Below, piece by piece: positions 17,612 to 27,216 of a DNA stretch of 64,000 bases. The first letter of the stretch is position 1, and each line of letters begins with the position of its first letter. The notes under the pieces are model-generated. The model was given only the letters and a program-made list of their open reading frames with translations. It ran no database searches and was not told the origin of the DNA. The stretch comes from Dokdonella sp. (GTDB lineage: Bacteria; Pseudomonadota; Gammaproteobacteria; Xanthomonadales; Rhodanobacteraceae), in contig NZ_JAHCAP010000006.1 of NCBI RefSeq assembly GCF_019634815.1, positions 62,001 to 126,000 on the forward strand, in the 5' to 3' direction. The position numbers and the translations under genes were made by a program.

Positions 17612-20119
17612 TCAGCCCTCGAAGCCGTTGACGAAGATGTGGTCATCCCATTGTGCGCGGCAGGCCGCGCCGCCGGCTTCGAGCCGGATGTTGTCGACGG
17701 CCCAACCCGAGCGGTTGACCGAGCCATCGCTGCTCAGGCGAAAGCGCAGCTTGAACGCTGCCGCATTGTTGGCGCCGGCAGGCAGGTCCAGGCGATGGCT
17801 TTGCCAGCTGGTTTGACCGTTGCACTCGTAGAGCTGGGTCCAGGTGCTGCCGCCATTGCTGCTGAATTCGACATGGCCATAGTCGTAACCGGACTCGGTG
17901 TCACAGCGGTCGTCGAATTCGAGCGCGAGCTCGGCATAGCCAAGCAGATTCAGGCTGGCCGAGGTCAGTGAGCTGTTCAGGTTGTTGCCGTAGCTGGGTG
18001 TGTTCCACACATGGCTGGCGTTGCCGCCGATGTTGTTCTGGATCACCCACGGCGACTGCACGGTCCATCCCTGATTGCCACTTTCGACATCGTCGTCGAT
18101 CAGGGCGCAGCTCGGATAGAGCGCGAAGTCGTGCGTGACCGTGGCGCCGGCGGCAAGGGCAACGCCGCTGAGATCCTCGGACAGGTAGTGCGGCGCGCTG
18201 ACGTGCACACTGAACGTGCCCGGATAGCCGTGTGCGCGGTAGCTGCCGTTGCCGGCATCGCTGATCGCCTGCTGTGACTGGCTGCCGGCAGTGAGCGTGA
18301 TGTTCGCCTGCAGCGGCTGCAAGGTCGACTGGTCGCGTACGTGACCTTCGAGCGTGCCCACGCTGTTGGCGGCCACCACGTCGAATTGCGCGGCATTGGG
18401 CGTGCCGGCCGTACCGGCGACATCGCTGCCCTGCACCAGTACGAGATGGCGCCCGGCCGCGAGACCCGTGGTGTCGAGCGTGCCACGAACATCTTCCACG
18501 GGCGAATCGAATGCACCATCGACCGCGGCAAGCGCGAGCGGATTCGCGCCGGTCTGCCATGGCAGGGCATCGATGCTCGCACGCGCGCTGGCGATGTCGC
18601 GGATCACCCCGATGACAGGTTCCTCACTGGTCGACTGATTGAAGCGCGTATCGTCGATGCGCGCGCTCACGAGCACCGAATCGCCCGCGACGACGAGGCT
18701 GGAGCCGGCGCTCACCGCAAGCGCGTCGGGCCCGCCGGGCTGCTGATAGATCGCATGCAGGGCGCGTGCCGCATAGCGCAGCGCGGCGAGGTTGGCGGGT
18801 ACCGTGGTCGACTCGAACGCCGAGCATTCCTGGAAGAAATCATCGCCATCGAGCTCGATCGTGAAACCCGGCACGCCGAGCAGACCGTACATGGTGTCGT
18901 CGGTGGTGCCGTCGGTGGGATAGAGCGAATCGGACTGTTCGGGCGTGTAGCCGCTGAAGTACGCAATGCGTCGACCGAGTGTGCGCAGGGCCGCCTGATT
19001 GGGCGCCGGATTCTGCGTGTCTCCCCAGGGCCACAACACCAGTTCGGCATTGCTGTGAATGTCGATGAAGAAGCCGGTGGTGTCATCGGGCGCGGCGGCA
19101 CCGCCATCGCCGGCGGAGGTGGAAGGATTCATCGGCCCCGCGCGGCGATCGGCGAACACGCCGCCGCTGCATTCGCCAGCCGCGTTGCAGGTGCCGGCCA
19201 CGTAGTTGACGAGGTTCTGCGTCTCCGGCTCGGAAGCCTTGACCGGTCCGCGATAGGTCTGGCTGCAGTAGCTGCCGCTCGATCCCTGGCCATTGGTGAT
19301 GTTCCAGTGGAACGGGAAGTTGCGGTTGAGGTCGACACCGTACTGCGAACCCGCGGTGACCGGGCCGGCGCAGGGTCCATTGAGAGTATCGACGTTCTTG
19401 CGCTGGTAGAGCTGCTGCTCGGCGATCTTGCGTCCGTCGGGGTTGGCTTCGAGGATCAGGCGAAAATCATTGTGATCGACCAGCCAGGTGGCTTCGGGAT
19501 CGGTGCCGTAGTTGTTCACCAGCCACTCGCCAAAACGCGTGGTGAGTTCCGCCGGGCCGTATTCGCGCGCATGGATCGAACCGAACAGCACCATCGCCGG
19601 TCGCTGCGGATCACTGGCGAGCGTGGTGAAATTGGTGATGCGCAGCGCGCGCATTTCATAGCCGGTGGCCGGGTTCTGGGTCTTGTTCCAGGTCGGGCCA
19701 ATCTCGTCGATGTCGACGAGGTTGGGATGCGCGGTTTTGAGCGCATCCATCGTCGAGTAGGTTTCCTCGACCGTGCGGAAACAGGCATAACCGGGAATGG
19801 ATTTCGCGCTCATGCCATTGCGCTGCGCAGCCAGTATTTGATTCTGGAACGCATGCAGGCGCGCGCTGCCGGCGAGGTCGACGCCGACCGCCTCCAGCCC
19901 TGCAGCGCGCAGCAAATCGACACCGTGTTGATCGGTGAGCACGCGCAGGCTGTGGTGTTTGCGGTCGATCTTGAGGTGATCGAAAGAACGGGCTGCCCGC
20001 GCGAGGCTGGCGGTGTCCGGGTAATGGGCTTGGATGATCCATTCCTGCTGGCTGGCGTCCTGCGCAAACGCACAGGACGCACAGACGGCAAAGGCGAAAG
20101 CGAGACCGGTCGCGCGCAT
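17612..20119 (-). CDS. Secreted M14 zinc carboxypeptidase with C-terminal DxIFxxxFEG tag
   Basis: This 835-residue protein has a signal peptide (AVCASCAFA) and a propeptide-like segment. An M14 peptidase domain follows: zinc ligands H183 and E186 in HAREYGPAE, NPDGR and DLNRNFPF substrate motifs, a third histidine in DIHSNAELV and a glutamate in GFTIELDGD. After the catalytic domain come a Cna-B/carboxypeptidase-regulatory-like domain (TLEGHVRDQSTLQPLQANITL) and a MAM/immune-inhibitor-A-like beta domain (GYDYGHVEFSSNGGSTWTQLY). The last residues are DHIFVNGFEG, almost the same tail as the sialidase-like protein at 41059. It should release C-terminal residues from peptides outside the cell. 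ATG at 20119 follows a GAGGAAA site. Confidence 0.9.
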   Translation of the reverse strand: MRATGLAFAFAVCASCAFAQDASQQEWIIQAHYPDTASLARAARSFDHLKIDRKHHSLRVLTDQHGVDLLRAAGLEAVGVDLAGSARLHAFQNQILAAQRNGMSAKSIPGYACFRTVEETYSTMDALKTAHPNLVDIDEIGPTWNKTQNPATGYEMRALRITNFTTLASDPQRPAMVLFGSIHAREYGPAELTTRFGEWLVNNYGTDPEATWLVDHNDFRLILEANPDGRKIAEQQLYQRKNVDTLNGPCAGPVTAGSQYGVDLNRNFPFHWNITNGQGSSGSYCSQTYRGPVKASEPETQNLVNYVAGTCNAAGECSGGVFADRRAGPMNPSTSAGDGGAAAPDDTTGFFIDIHSNAELVLWPWGDTQNPAPNQAALRTLGRRIAYFSGYTPEQSDSLYPTDGTTDDTMYGLLGVPGFTIELDGDDFFQECSAFESTTVPANLAALRYAARALHAIYQQPGGPDALAVSAGSSLVVAGDSVLVSARIDDTRFNQSTSEEPVIGVIRDIASARASIDALPWQTGANPLALAAVDGAFDSPVEDVRGTLDTTGLAAGRHLVLVQGSDVAGTAGTPNAAQFDVVAANSVGTLEGHVRDQSTLQPLQANITLTAGSQSQQAISDAGNGSYRAHGYPGTFSVHVSAPHYLSEDLSGVALAAGATVTHDFALYPSCALIDDDVESGNQGWTVQSPWVIQNNIGGNASHVWNTPSYGNNLNSSLTSASLNLLGYAELALEFDDRCDTESGYDYGHVEFSSNGGSTWTQLYECNGQTSWQSHRLDLPAGANNAAAFKLRFRLSSDGSVNRSGWAVDNIRLEAGGAACRAQWDDHIFVNGFEG

Positions 20120-20348
20120 GTGGGTGTTTCCTCGGGCGAAAGCCGCGATCATAGGCGCATTGGCCGCAAACATGCACGGCGGCAGCGGCAAAGTGTGACC
20201 GCTTGTGCAGTGCCGGCCGCATCAGCGGCAAGGCCGAAGGAAATCGCGGCGCGCTTGGCTTGAACCGGCCCGGACGTCCCGGCATCATCGCCCGTTTCGC
20301 GAACGGCAATGCCCGCCAGGCCCGCCGTCGCCAGGGAAACAGGCTGCA

Positions 20349-21725
20349 ATGGAACCTTCCGACGACTATCTGCAACGCGTCAAGGCGGAAATCCTCGCCG
20401 AAGCAGCCGCCGCGCAAGAACGCGCGCCACTGCCCCGGCGCGATCCGCCGCCCCGCGGCAACACGACATCCGCGCTCGACGCCTGCGGCATCGAGCGCAA
20501 CCGCCTCGATTACCACATCGCTGAATTGACCGGCGAACAGTACGTCGCCTTCGTCGAGCAGGCCTATCGCGCGATCCTCAAGCGCCCCGGCGACGAGGCT
20601 GGCCGCAACAACCAGATCAATCATCTCGCGCGCGGTGCGAGCAAGGCGGAGATCCTCGGCAACATGCGCTGGTCGGCAGAGGGCCGGCAGGTGGGTGTCC
20701 GCATTCGCGGCCTGTTGCCACGCTATCTGCTGGCCAAGCTGACGCGCATCCCCGTAGTCGGCCATGTGATCGATTGGTTCGCGACGCTTGCCGGCCTGCC
20801 CGTGTTGCTGCGTCATCAGCGCAGTGCCGACGCCGTGGCCGCAGCCAGATTCGGCGAGCTGACGGCGGCGATGCGCGCGATCGGGCAGCGTCTGGATCAG
20901 CTGGACGTCGAGCTCGCAACTGCCGGCAACGCCGTGGCCCAGCTCGAACAGCGCGTGTTTGGCAGTGCGCAGCTGCAGCAGCAGCCGATGGATGCGCGGC
21001 TGGGCGTCGTTGAAACGCGCCTCGCCGACCACATCCGCAGCGTCGATGAACTGCGTCACTTCTTCTACGCCGGCAATCATTGGCTGACCACGGTGCAGCG
21101 CAACTTCGCCGATCTTGAACGCATCAGCGACGAGCAGCGTCGACGCATCGAGTTGCTGGTCGCCGGCGTGAACGAATCGCCCGAGGCGATCAGCGCACGC
21201 AGCGACCGGCATGCCCGCTGGAGCGCCGAACTTGGCGCGCGGCTCAACCCGGGTGCGCGTGTGCTCGACCTCGGCAGTGGCGATGGCAGCTGGCTCGCGG
21301 CGTTGGCGGCGCGTGGCATCGAGGCCAGTGGCATCGAGTCGTCGACACCGCTGGCGCAGGCTGCAGCGGCGCGCTCGCTGGCCGTCGCGGCGGGCGATCC
21401 GTTGGCGGCGCTGGAGCGTTGCAGCGACGGCAGCCTCGACGCGATCACGCTGTCGGCTGCGGGCCTGTGTGGTGGCGCGACTGCCTTGCTGCGCCTGTTC
21501 GATGCGACGGCGCGCGCGCTTGCGCGTCCGGGTTGGTTGTTCGTGCGGATCGAGGCCGAGCCGCGCCGCCCCGACAGCGACATCGCAGCCGATGGCGCAC
21601 GCTGGCAAGCGCTGCTCGCTGCCGCGGGGCTTGACGAAGTGAGCCTGATCGAGTCCGGCGAGGGCAGCCTGGTGATCGCGCGCTGCATGGCCGCTGTCGC
21701 CCGCACGAGCCCTTCATCGCAATGA
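20349..21725 (+). CDS. DUF4214 and SAM-dependent methyltransferase protein
   Basis: This 458-residue protein starts with a short charged region and then a DUF4214 segment (YRAILKRPGDEAGRNNQINHL, about 75-110). A coiled-coil-prone helical region rich in Q, L and R spans about 165-280. A Rossmann methyltransferase domain has motif I VLDLGSGDGSW near 305-315. DUF4214 occurs in surface-polysaccharide and secreted-protein loci (known), so this is probably a glycan-modifying or chain-terminating methyltransferase; the substrate is unknown. The ATG at 20349 is preferred over the longer frame, which is composition-driven. Its stop overlaps the next start as ATGA, so it is the first gene of a four-gene glycosyltransferase operon. 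Confidence 0.8.
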   Translation: MEPSDDYLQRVKAEILAEAAAAQERAPLPRRDPPPRGNTTSALDACGIERNRLDYHIAELTGEQYVAFVEQAYRAILKRPGDEAGRNNQINHLARGASKAEILGNMRWSAEGRQVGVRIRGLLPRYLLAKLTRIPVVGHVIDWFATLAGLPVLLRHQRSADAVAAARFGELTAAMRAIGQRLDQLDVELATAGNAVAQLEQRVFGSAQLQQQPMDARLGVVETRLADHIRSVDELRHFFYAGNHWLTTVQRNFADLERISDEQRRRIELLVAGVNESPEAISARSDRHARWSAELGARLNPGARVLDLGSGDGSWLAALAARGIEASGIESSTPLAQAAAARSLAVAAGDPLAALERCSDGSLDAITLSAAGLCGGATALLRLFDATARALARPGWLFVRIEAEPRRPDSDIAADGARWQALLAAAGLDEVSLIESGEGSLVIARCMAAVARTSPSSQ

Positions 21726-22807
21726 AGATCGCGATGCTGGTGCCGGGTCTGCGACCGCACGACGCCGTCAGCAATGACGTGCGCGGCATGAGTGCGGCGC
21801 TGCGCGAAGACGGCCACGAGGTGGCCGTGTTCGCGCCTCATGCGCAGGGCGTCGACGAAGTCGTGCGCGCGCCGGAAGAACTGTCCGGGTGGCTCGATCG
21901 ACGCGATGGCGTGCTGGTCTACCACTATTGCGTGGGCTGGGATTTCGCCTTCGAGGCGATGCGCAACACACGCGCGCGGCGCGTGCTGCGCTATCACAAC
22001 ATCACGCCGCCAGAATTCTTCGCCGACTGGTCGCCGGGCTATGTCACGGCTTGCGCCGGCGGTCGTCAGGAGCTGGATGGCTTCGCCGCCATGGGCTGCG
22101 ATCTGTATCTGGGTGCTTCGCCTTACAACAACGAGGATTTCACCCGACGCGGTGTTGCCCCCGAGCGCTGCGAGTCGGTGGCGCCGTTCCATGAAATCGA
22201 ACAGTTGTTGGAGCTACGGGGCAAAGCCGAACGCATCCCGCAGGGCGTGCCGCTGTGGCTCACGGTCGGGCGTCTGGCGCCCAACAAGGCTTACCTCGAG
22301 CTGGTGGATGCGTTTGCCGCAGCCGTCGCCCTGGATCCCGCAAGGCCGCCCCATCTGCTGATCATCGGCAAACTCGATCCGAACTTGAGCCTCTACGGCG
22401 AGGCGCTGCAGGCGCGCATTGCCGGGTTCGGCCTCGAACCACACATCACGATCCTGCAGGATGCCGACGGCGCCGAGCTGCGTGCCGCCTTCGAGCACGC
22501 GACCGCGATGGTGATGCTCAGCCGCCACGAAGGATTCTGCGTGCCGCTGGTCGAGGCGATGGCGCTCGGTGCGCCGATCGTCGCGCTTGGATCCAGCGCG
22601 ATTCCAACCACGGTGGGCGACGCCGGCATCGTCTGGGACAGCGATGAACCGCATCTGGTGGCGGCGACGGTGGCGCGCATCGGCCGTGATGGCGAGTTGC
22701 GCGCGAATCTGCGTGAACGCGGCCGGGCGCGCTATGCCGACACCTTCGCCAACGCGGTGCTGGCGCAACGCCTGCGTCGGATCATGCAACGTTTTGCCGC
22801 GCCATGA
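21722..22807 (+). CDS. GT4-type glycosyltransferase (first of three)
   Basis: This 361-residue retaining glycosyltransferase has the GT-B fold. The N-terminal half has RYHNITPPEFF. The C-terminal donor-binding half has LTVGRLAPNKAYLELVDAF and the E-x7-E type motif SRHEGFCVPLVEAMALGAPIV. It overlaps the upstream methyltransferase gene and the downstream glycosyltransferase gene by four bases (ATGA). The next protein has the same length and many shared motifs (RPHDAVSND against ARHDAVGND, RYHNITP in both), so the two are tandem paralogues. It probably adds consecutive sugars to a surface glycan; donor and acceptor are unknown. Confidence 0.88.
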   Translation: MKIAMLVPGLRPHDAVSNDVRGMSAALREDGHEVAVFAPHAQGVDEVVRAPEELSGWLDRRDGVLVYHYCVGWDFAFEAMRNTRARRVLRYHNITPPEFFADWSPGYVTACAGGRQELDGFAAMGCDLYLGASPYNNEDFTRRGVAPERCESVAPFHEIEQLLELRGKAERIPQGVPLWLTVGRLAPNKAYLELVDAFAAAVALDPARPPHLLIIGKLDPNLSLYGEALQARIAGFGLEPHITILQDADGAELRAAFEHATAMVMLSRHEGFCVPLVEAMALGAPIVALGSSAIPTTVGDAGIVWDSDEPHLVAATVARIGRDGELRANLRERGRARYADTFANAVLAQRLRRIMQRFAAP

Positions 22808-23889
22808 AGGCCGCGATCCTGCTGCCGGTGCTGGCGCGCCACGATGCGGTGGGCAATGACGCGCTGGCAATGGCGCAAATCCTGCGCGAACGCGGCATCG
22901 ACACGCGCATTTTCTGCGACGTTGCGGTCGGCGTGGATGCGCCGGTGCATGCGCCGGCACAGTTGCCTGGCTTTGCCGGCGGCCCCGACGATCTGGTGAT
23001 CTATCATTTCTCTGTGGGCTGGCCGGTGGCGCTGGACCTGCTGCGCAAGGTGCGCGGGCAGCGCGCCGTGCGCTATCACAACATCACCCCGGCGGCGTTT
23101 TTCAGCGAGCACGGGCCCGAGTACGCACGGGCTTGCGCGCGCGGTCGCGCCGAAATCGCACGGGTGGTCGCACTCGATTGCGAGCGTTACCTCGGTGATT
23201 CCCGATTCAACCTCGATGAGTTGATCGAGCACGGCGCGCCGGCCTCGCGCGGCGTGGTGTTCGCGCCATTCCATCGCGTCGAGCAACTGTGCGCGGCGCC
23301 GGCTGATCTCGCCCTGCTGGACGAACTCGACGACGACGCCTTCACCGTGCTGATGGTGGGTCGCATCGCACCGAACAAGGGCCATCTGGCCTTGATCGAC
23401 GCGTTTGCCGCCCATGTCGATGCGCATGGCGATCCGGCGCGCTTGTTGATCGTCGGCAAGAGCGATCCGAGTCTGGCCGGTTATGCAGCCAAGATCCGCG
23501 AACGCATCACCCGACATCGGCTCGGTGATCGGGTCTGGTGGCTGGAGTCGATCAACGAGGCGCGCCTGAAAGCCGCCTATCTTGGCAGTGACGCCTTCCT
23601 GACCCTGAGCGAGCACGAAGGTTTCTGCGTGCCGGTGATCGAGGCGATGGCGCTGGGCGTACCGGTGATTGCTCGCGCGTCGAGTGCCTTGCCGGAAACG
23701 GTCGGTGAGGGCGGCCTGTGCTGGGACAGCGAGGATCCCCACGTGTATGCCGCGAGTCTTGCGCGTCTGCGCGACGATGCGCAACTGCGTCATCTGCTGC
23801 GCAGCGCGGCGCGACGAAGCTATGCCAGGGAATTTGCACCGGAGGTTTTGCGCGGGCGCTTCCTCACTGCCTTGGGGCTCGCAACATGA
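22804..23889 (+). CDS. GT4-type glycosyltransferase (second of three)
   Basis: This 361-residue protein is a paralogue of the preceding gene. It shows RYHNITPAAFFSEHGPEYARAC in the N-terminal half, MVGRIAPNKGHLALIDAF at the donor-site entry and SEHEGFCVPVIEAMALGVPVI as the nucleotide-sugar contact motif. It is coupled by ATGA overlaps on both sides. The tandem pair with equal lengths suggests duplication and later change in specificity. No membrane segments are visible, so it is a cytosolic enzyme working at the inner face of the membrane, as is usual for GT4 enzymes of surface-glycan assembly. Confidence 0.88.
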   Translation: MKAAILLPVLARHDAVGNDALAMAQILRERGIDTRIFCDVAVGVDAPVHAPAQLPGFAGGPDDLVIYHFSVGWPVALDLLRKVRGQRAVRYHNITPAAFFSEHGPEYARACARGRAEIARVVALDCERYLGDSRFNLDELIEHGAPASRGVVFAPFHRVEQLCAAPADLALLDELDDDAFTVLMVGRIAPNKGHLALIDAFAAHVDAHGDPARLLIVGKSDPSLAGYAAKIRERITRHRLGDRVWWLESINEARLKAAYLGSDAFLTLSEHEGFCVPVIEAMALGVPVIARASSALPETVGEGGLCWDSEDPHVYAASLARLRDDAQLRHLLRSAARRSYAREFAPEVLRGRFLTALGLAT

Positions 23890-25076
23890 AGCGCGTCGCG
23901 ATCATCTCGCCGCGCTGCCACGAAAAACTTGTCGGCGGCGCCGAAGCATTGGCTTGGCAGTATGCGGACTTGCTCAAGACGCATTACCAGGTCGATTTGC
24001 TCACCACCACCGCCAGCGACTACGTAACCTGGGCCAATGACCTGCCGCCGGGCGAAGAATTGCGCGAGGGTGTGCGCATTCACCGCTTTCAAGTCGCACG
24101 CGAGCGCGGCACGTATTTTCACGACCTGCATCGACGCCTGCTGGCGCGCTTCCAGACGCGCCACGACAATCCACGCTGGTTGACCTGGTCCGATGCGCTG
24201 CAGGACGAATTCGTCCGCGCCCAGGGGCCCTGCAGCCCCGGGCTGGTCGAACATCTGGCGACGCGGGGTGCGCAGTATTGCGCGCTGCTGTTTGTGACCT
24301 ATCTGTATCCGACCACGGTGGAAGGCGTGCAGGCGCTCGACCATCGCCGTTGGGCGCTGGTGCCGACCCTGCATGACGAGGCGCTGGGCCATTTCGACGT
24401 GATCGCGGCGATGGCGCGCAACGCGCCGCGCCTTTTGTGGAACACGCCAGCCGAGCGCCGTCTGGGTGCGCGGCTGTGGGGCGTCGAGCGCGGTGAGCTG
24501 GTGTCGATGGCGGTCGCCACCGAGCGCCATGCCGCGCATGTGCAGGACCGTCCCTACCTGCTGTACTGCGGCCGCATCGACACACACAAGGGTTGCGCGA
24601 TGTTGATCGAGGCCTTCGCCGACTACCAGCGGCGCAAGCGCTCGAACCTGCAACTGATCCTCACGGGTGCCGATCAGCTGGGCGTGCGCGACAGCGAGCA
24701 TGTGCGCTGCCTGGGTTTCGTCGAGGAGCGGCGCAAATTCGAGCTCATGGCCGGTGCACTCGCCTTCGTGCATCCCTCCGCACACGAGAGCCTGAGCATC
24801 GTGCTGCTCGAGGCGATGGCCCAAGGCACGCCGGGCATCGTCAACGGCCAGTGCGAAGTGCTTGCCGATCACGTCAAGGACAGTGGCAGCGGCTGGATCT
24901 TCCACGATCCGGCCCAGCTGCATGCGGCGATCGACGCGGCGCTGGCACAGGACGCCGCGCAGCGCGAACAGCAGGCGGCGCGCGCGCGCGCGTATGTGAT
25001 CGACAACTACGACTGCGCAGCGGTACGGGCACGCCTGATTGCCGAAGTCGAGGCGCTTGCAGCCAGCGCGGACTGA
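23886..25076 (+). CDS. GT4-type glycosyltransferase (third of three)
   Basis: This 396-residue GT-B glycosyltransferase is more distant from the first two. It starts MKRVAIISPRCHEKLVGGAE, has YCGRIDTHKGCAMLIEAF before the donor site and HPSAHESLSIVLLEAMAQGTP as the E-x7-E motif. Its ATG overlaps the preceding stop (ATGA), which closes the four-gene operon. Its end is directly adjacent to the convergent histidine-kinase gene. The substrate is unknown; context suggests the same glycan as the upstream enzymes. Confidence 0.88.
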   Translation: MKRVAIISPRCHEKLVGGAEALAWQYADLLKTHYQVDLLTTTASDYVTWANDLPPGEELREGVRIHRFQVARERGTYFHDLHRRLLARFQTRHDNPRWLTWSDALQDEFVRAQGPCSPGLVEHLATRGAQYCALLFVTYLYPTTVEGVQALDHRRWALVPTLHDEALGHFDVIAAMARNAPRLLWNTPAERRLGARLWGVERGELVSMAVATERHAAHVQDRPYLLYCGRIDTHKGCAMLIEAFADYQRRKRSNLQLILTGADQLGVRDSEHVRCLGFVEERRKFELMAGALAFVHPSAHESLSIVLLEAMAQGTPGIVNGQCEVLADHVKDSGSGWIFHDPAQLHAAIDAALAQDAAQREQQAARARAYVIDNYDCAAVRARLIAEVEALAASAD

Positions 25077-26459
25077 TCAGCGCGCCGGCAGGTGTACCGC
25101 GAAGCGTGCGCCGCCCAGGCTTGCCGAGCGTTCGACCCGCAGCTCGCCACGATAGGCCTTGACGATGTCCTGCACGATGGACAGGCCAATGCCGTGACCC
25201 TGCACGCGTTCGTCACCGCGCACACCCCGCTGCAGCAGATGCTCGACCTGGTCCGCGGCAATGCCCGGGCCATCGTCTTCGATACTGAGCACAAGTCCCG
25301 AACGGCGACTGCCATCGAGCGGCCGCGCATCGAACAGCACGCGCCGGCGCGCCCATTTGAAGGCGTTCTCGAGCAGGTTGCCGAGCAGTTCCATGAGATC
25401 GCCCTGGTCGCCGTGGAAGCGCGCGGCCGGATCGATCTCGAACTCGCACAGGATGCCCTTGCGCGCATAGACCTTTTCGAGGCTGCGCACGATTTCCTCG
25501 GCGAACGGTTCGATCGCCAGCGGCACGGCAAAGGTCTGGTGGCCGGAAGTCGCCGCGCGCGACAGCTGGTAGGCGACGATTTCGTCCATGCGCCCGACCT
25601 GTTCGAGTACGGTCCAGCGCAGGGTCTTCGGATCGGCGTCCGTCTCGAGTTGGCTGCGCATCACCGCCAGCGGCGTCTTCAGGCTGTGGGCCAGATCCGA
25701 GAGCGTGTTGCGATAGCGCTTTACGCGCTCGCGCTCGCCTTCGATGAAATTGTCGATGCTTGCGGTGAGGCCGCGCAGTTCGGCCGGGTACGCGCCGCCG
25801 AGGCGCTCCTGCGCTCCGCGCTCGACCTGGGCCAGATCGATCGCCACGCGCCGCAGGGGCGCCATGCTCCAGCGCAACACCGCCAGCAACAACACCAGCA
25901 GCGCAGCGCCGAGCAAGCCCAGCCAGGTCAGCAAGGTGCGGCGGAAGGCGATGATCTGTTCATCCAGCGTGTCACTGTCCTCGGCGACGTAGAAGGTCAG
26001 GTGCAGCTCGCTTTTACCCTCGATCTGCCAGTCCACGCCCTGGCCGAGCACATAGAGCTTGCCGACCGGGGTGTCCAGCGGACCTTCGAACCGCACTTCG
26101 CCGCGCGCCAGCCTGCCGGCGAATGGCAGGTCACGGCCCAGCGCCGATGGCGAACGCCATTCGTGCGCGTTGGAACCGGCGATCTTGTCGCCGATGATGG
26201 CCGCGTACAGGCCGCTCGCGCCGGGCCGGTCAAAACGCGGATCGGGCCCGACTTCGGGCGCTATCAGGGCGCCCGCGCGCGAGGTGTCTGCGGCGGCGAG
26301 ATAGGCATACATGTAGCCTTGCAGACGCTCATGCAGGGCGCTCTGCGCAGCGCTGTGGAAGGCGTTGTCGAGGGCGAGGAAGGTCAGCGCCAGGAACGCG
26401 GCGAGCACGCATCCCGCCGCAGCCAGCGAACGCGCCTGCAGTGACAGCGGACGCGCCAT
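25077..26459 (-). CDS. phoQ: PhoQ-like sensor histidine kinase
   Basis: This 460-residue kinase has two membrane helices (about 14-34 and 165-185) that enclose a periplasmic sensor. A HAMP-like linker (RWSMAPLRRVAIDL) follows. The dimerisation domain carries H258 in LAHSLKTPLAVM. The ATPase domain has NLLENAFKWA (N box), DDGPGI (G1) and GHGIGLSIVQDIV (G2). It lies 11 bases after the response-regulator gene and should be its partner. PhoQ proteins sense divalent cations, low pH or antimicrobial peptides (known); whether this one does is inference from the operon type. ATG at 26459. Confidence 0.88.
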   Translation of the reverse strand: MARPLSLQARSLAAAGCVLAAFLALTFLALDNAFHSAAQSALHERLQGYMYAYLAAADTSRAGALIAPEVGPDPRFDRPGASGLYAAIIGDKIAGSNAHEWRSPSALGRDLPFAGRLARGEVRFEGPLDTPVGKLYVLGQGVDWQIEGKSELHLTFYVAEDSDTLDEQIIAFRRTLLTWLGLLGAALLVLLLAVLRWSMAPLRRVAIDLAQVERGAQERLGGAYPAELRGLTASIDNFIEGERERVKRYRNTLSDLAHSLKTPLAVMRSQLETDADPKTLRWTVLEQVGRMDEIVAYQLSRAATSGHQTFAVPLAIEPFAEEIVRSLEKVYARKGILCEFEIDPAARFHGDQGDLMELLGNLLENAFKWARRRVLFDARPLDGSRRSGLVLSIEDDGPGIAADQVEHLLQRGVRGDERVQGHGIGLSIVQDIVKAYRGELRVERSASLGGARFAVHLPAR

Positions 26460-26470
26460 GCGCGCGTGCC

Positions 26471-27184
26471 TCAGCCGGCGGCCACGTCGCCGCCGTCTTC
26501 GGCCATCGCGTTGCGCTCGAGCGCGAAGCGGTAGCCGCGTCCGCGCACGGTTTCGATCGGCTTGATCTCGTTGTCGGGATCGAGCTTGCGGCGCAGGCGG
26601 CCAATGAACACTTCGAGTACGTTGGAGTCGCGGTCGAAATCCTGCTGGTAGATGTGCTCGGTGAGGTCGGCCTTGGAGACCAGCTCGCCCGCATGCAGCA
26701 TGAGATATTCGAGCACCTTGTATTCGTAACTGGTGAGATCGACGTTGCTGCCGTTGACGGCAACGGTCTGCGCGGTGGTGTCGAGCACCACCGGCCCGCA
26801 TTCGAGCGTTGGCCGCGACCAGCCGCTGGCGCGCCGGACCAGGGCATTGATGCGGGCCAGCAGCTCCTCGATGTGGAACGGCTTGACCAGATAATCGTCG
26901 GCGCCGTTCTTGAGTCCCTGCACCTTGTCCTGCCAGGAGGTGCGCGCGGTGAGGATCAGGATCGGATAGCGCTGGCCCGATTCACGCAGCTGCTTGACCA
27001 GATCCATGCCCGAAAGCTTGGGCAGGCCAAGGTCGATGATGGCGACGTCGAACGGCACTTCACCCCCCAGGTACAGGCCTTCTTCGCCATCGCCGGCGGC
27101 ATCGACCGCGAAACCGTCGCGCTTGAGGCGTGCGGCCAGGGTTTCGCGCAGGGGGGCTTCATCTTCAACCAGCAATACTCGCAT
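26471..27184 (-). CDS. phoP: PhoP-like OmpR-family response regulator
   Basis: This 237-residue protein has a receiver domain with D51 as phospho-acceptor in DVAIIDLGLPKLSG, the conserved threonine in LILTAR and lysine in YLVKPF. A winged-helix DNA-binding domain follows (LTSYEYKVLEYLML, SNVLEVFIGRLRRKL, RGRGYRF). These are PhoP-subfamily features. It is the middle gene of PepSY-phoP-phoQ on the minus strand, 32 bases after the PepSY gene. It probably controls envelope genes; targets cannot be read from this window. Confidence 0.92.
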   Translation of the reverse strand: MRVLLVEDEAPLRETLAARLKRDGFAVDAAGDGEEGLYLGGEVPFDVAIIDLGLPKLSGMDLVKQLRESGQRYPILILTARTSWQDKVQGLKNGADDYLVKPFHIEELLARINALVRRASGWSRPTLECGPVVLDTTAQTVAVNGSNVDLTSYEYKVLEYLMLHAGELVSKADLTEHIYQQDFDRDSNVLEVFIGRLRRKLDPDNEIKPIETVRGRGYRFALERNAMAEDGGDVAAG

Positions 27185-27216
27185 GGACTGTCCTCATCGC
27201 GGCCGTGCGGCCGGTT

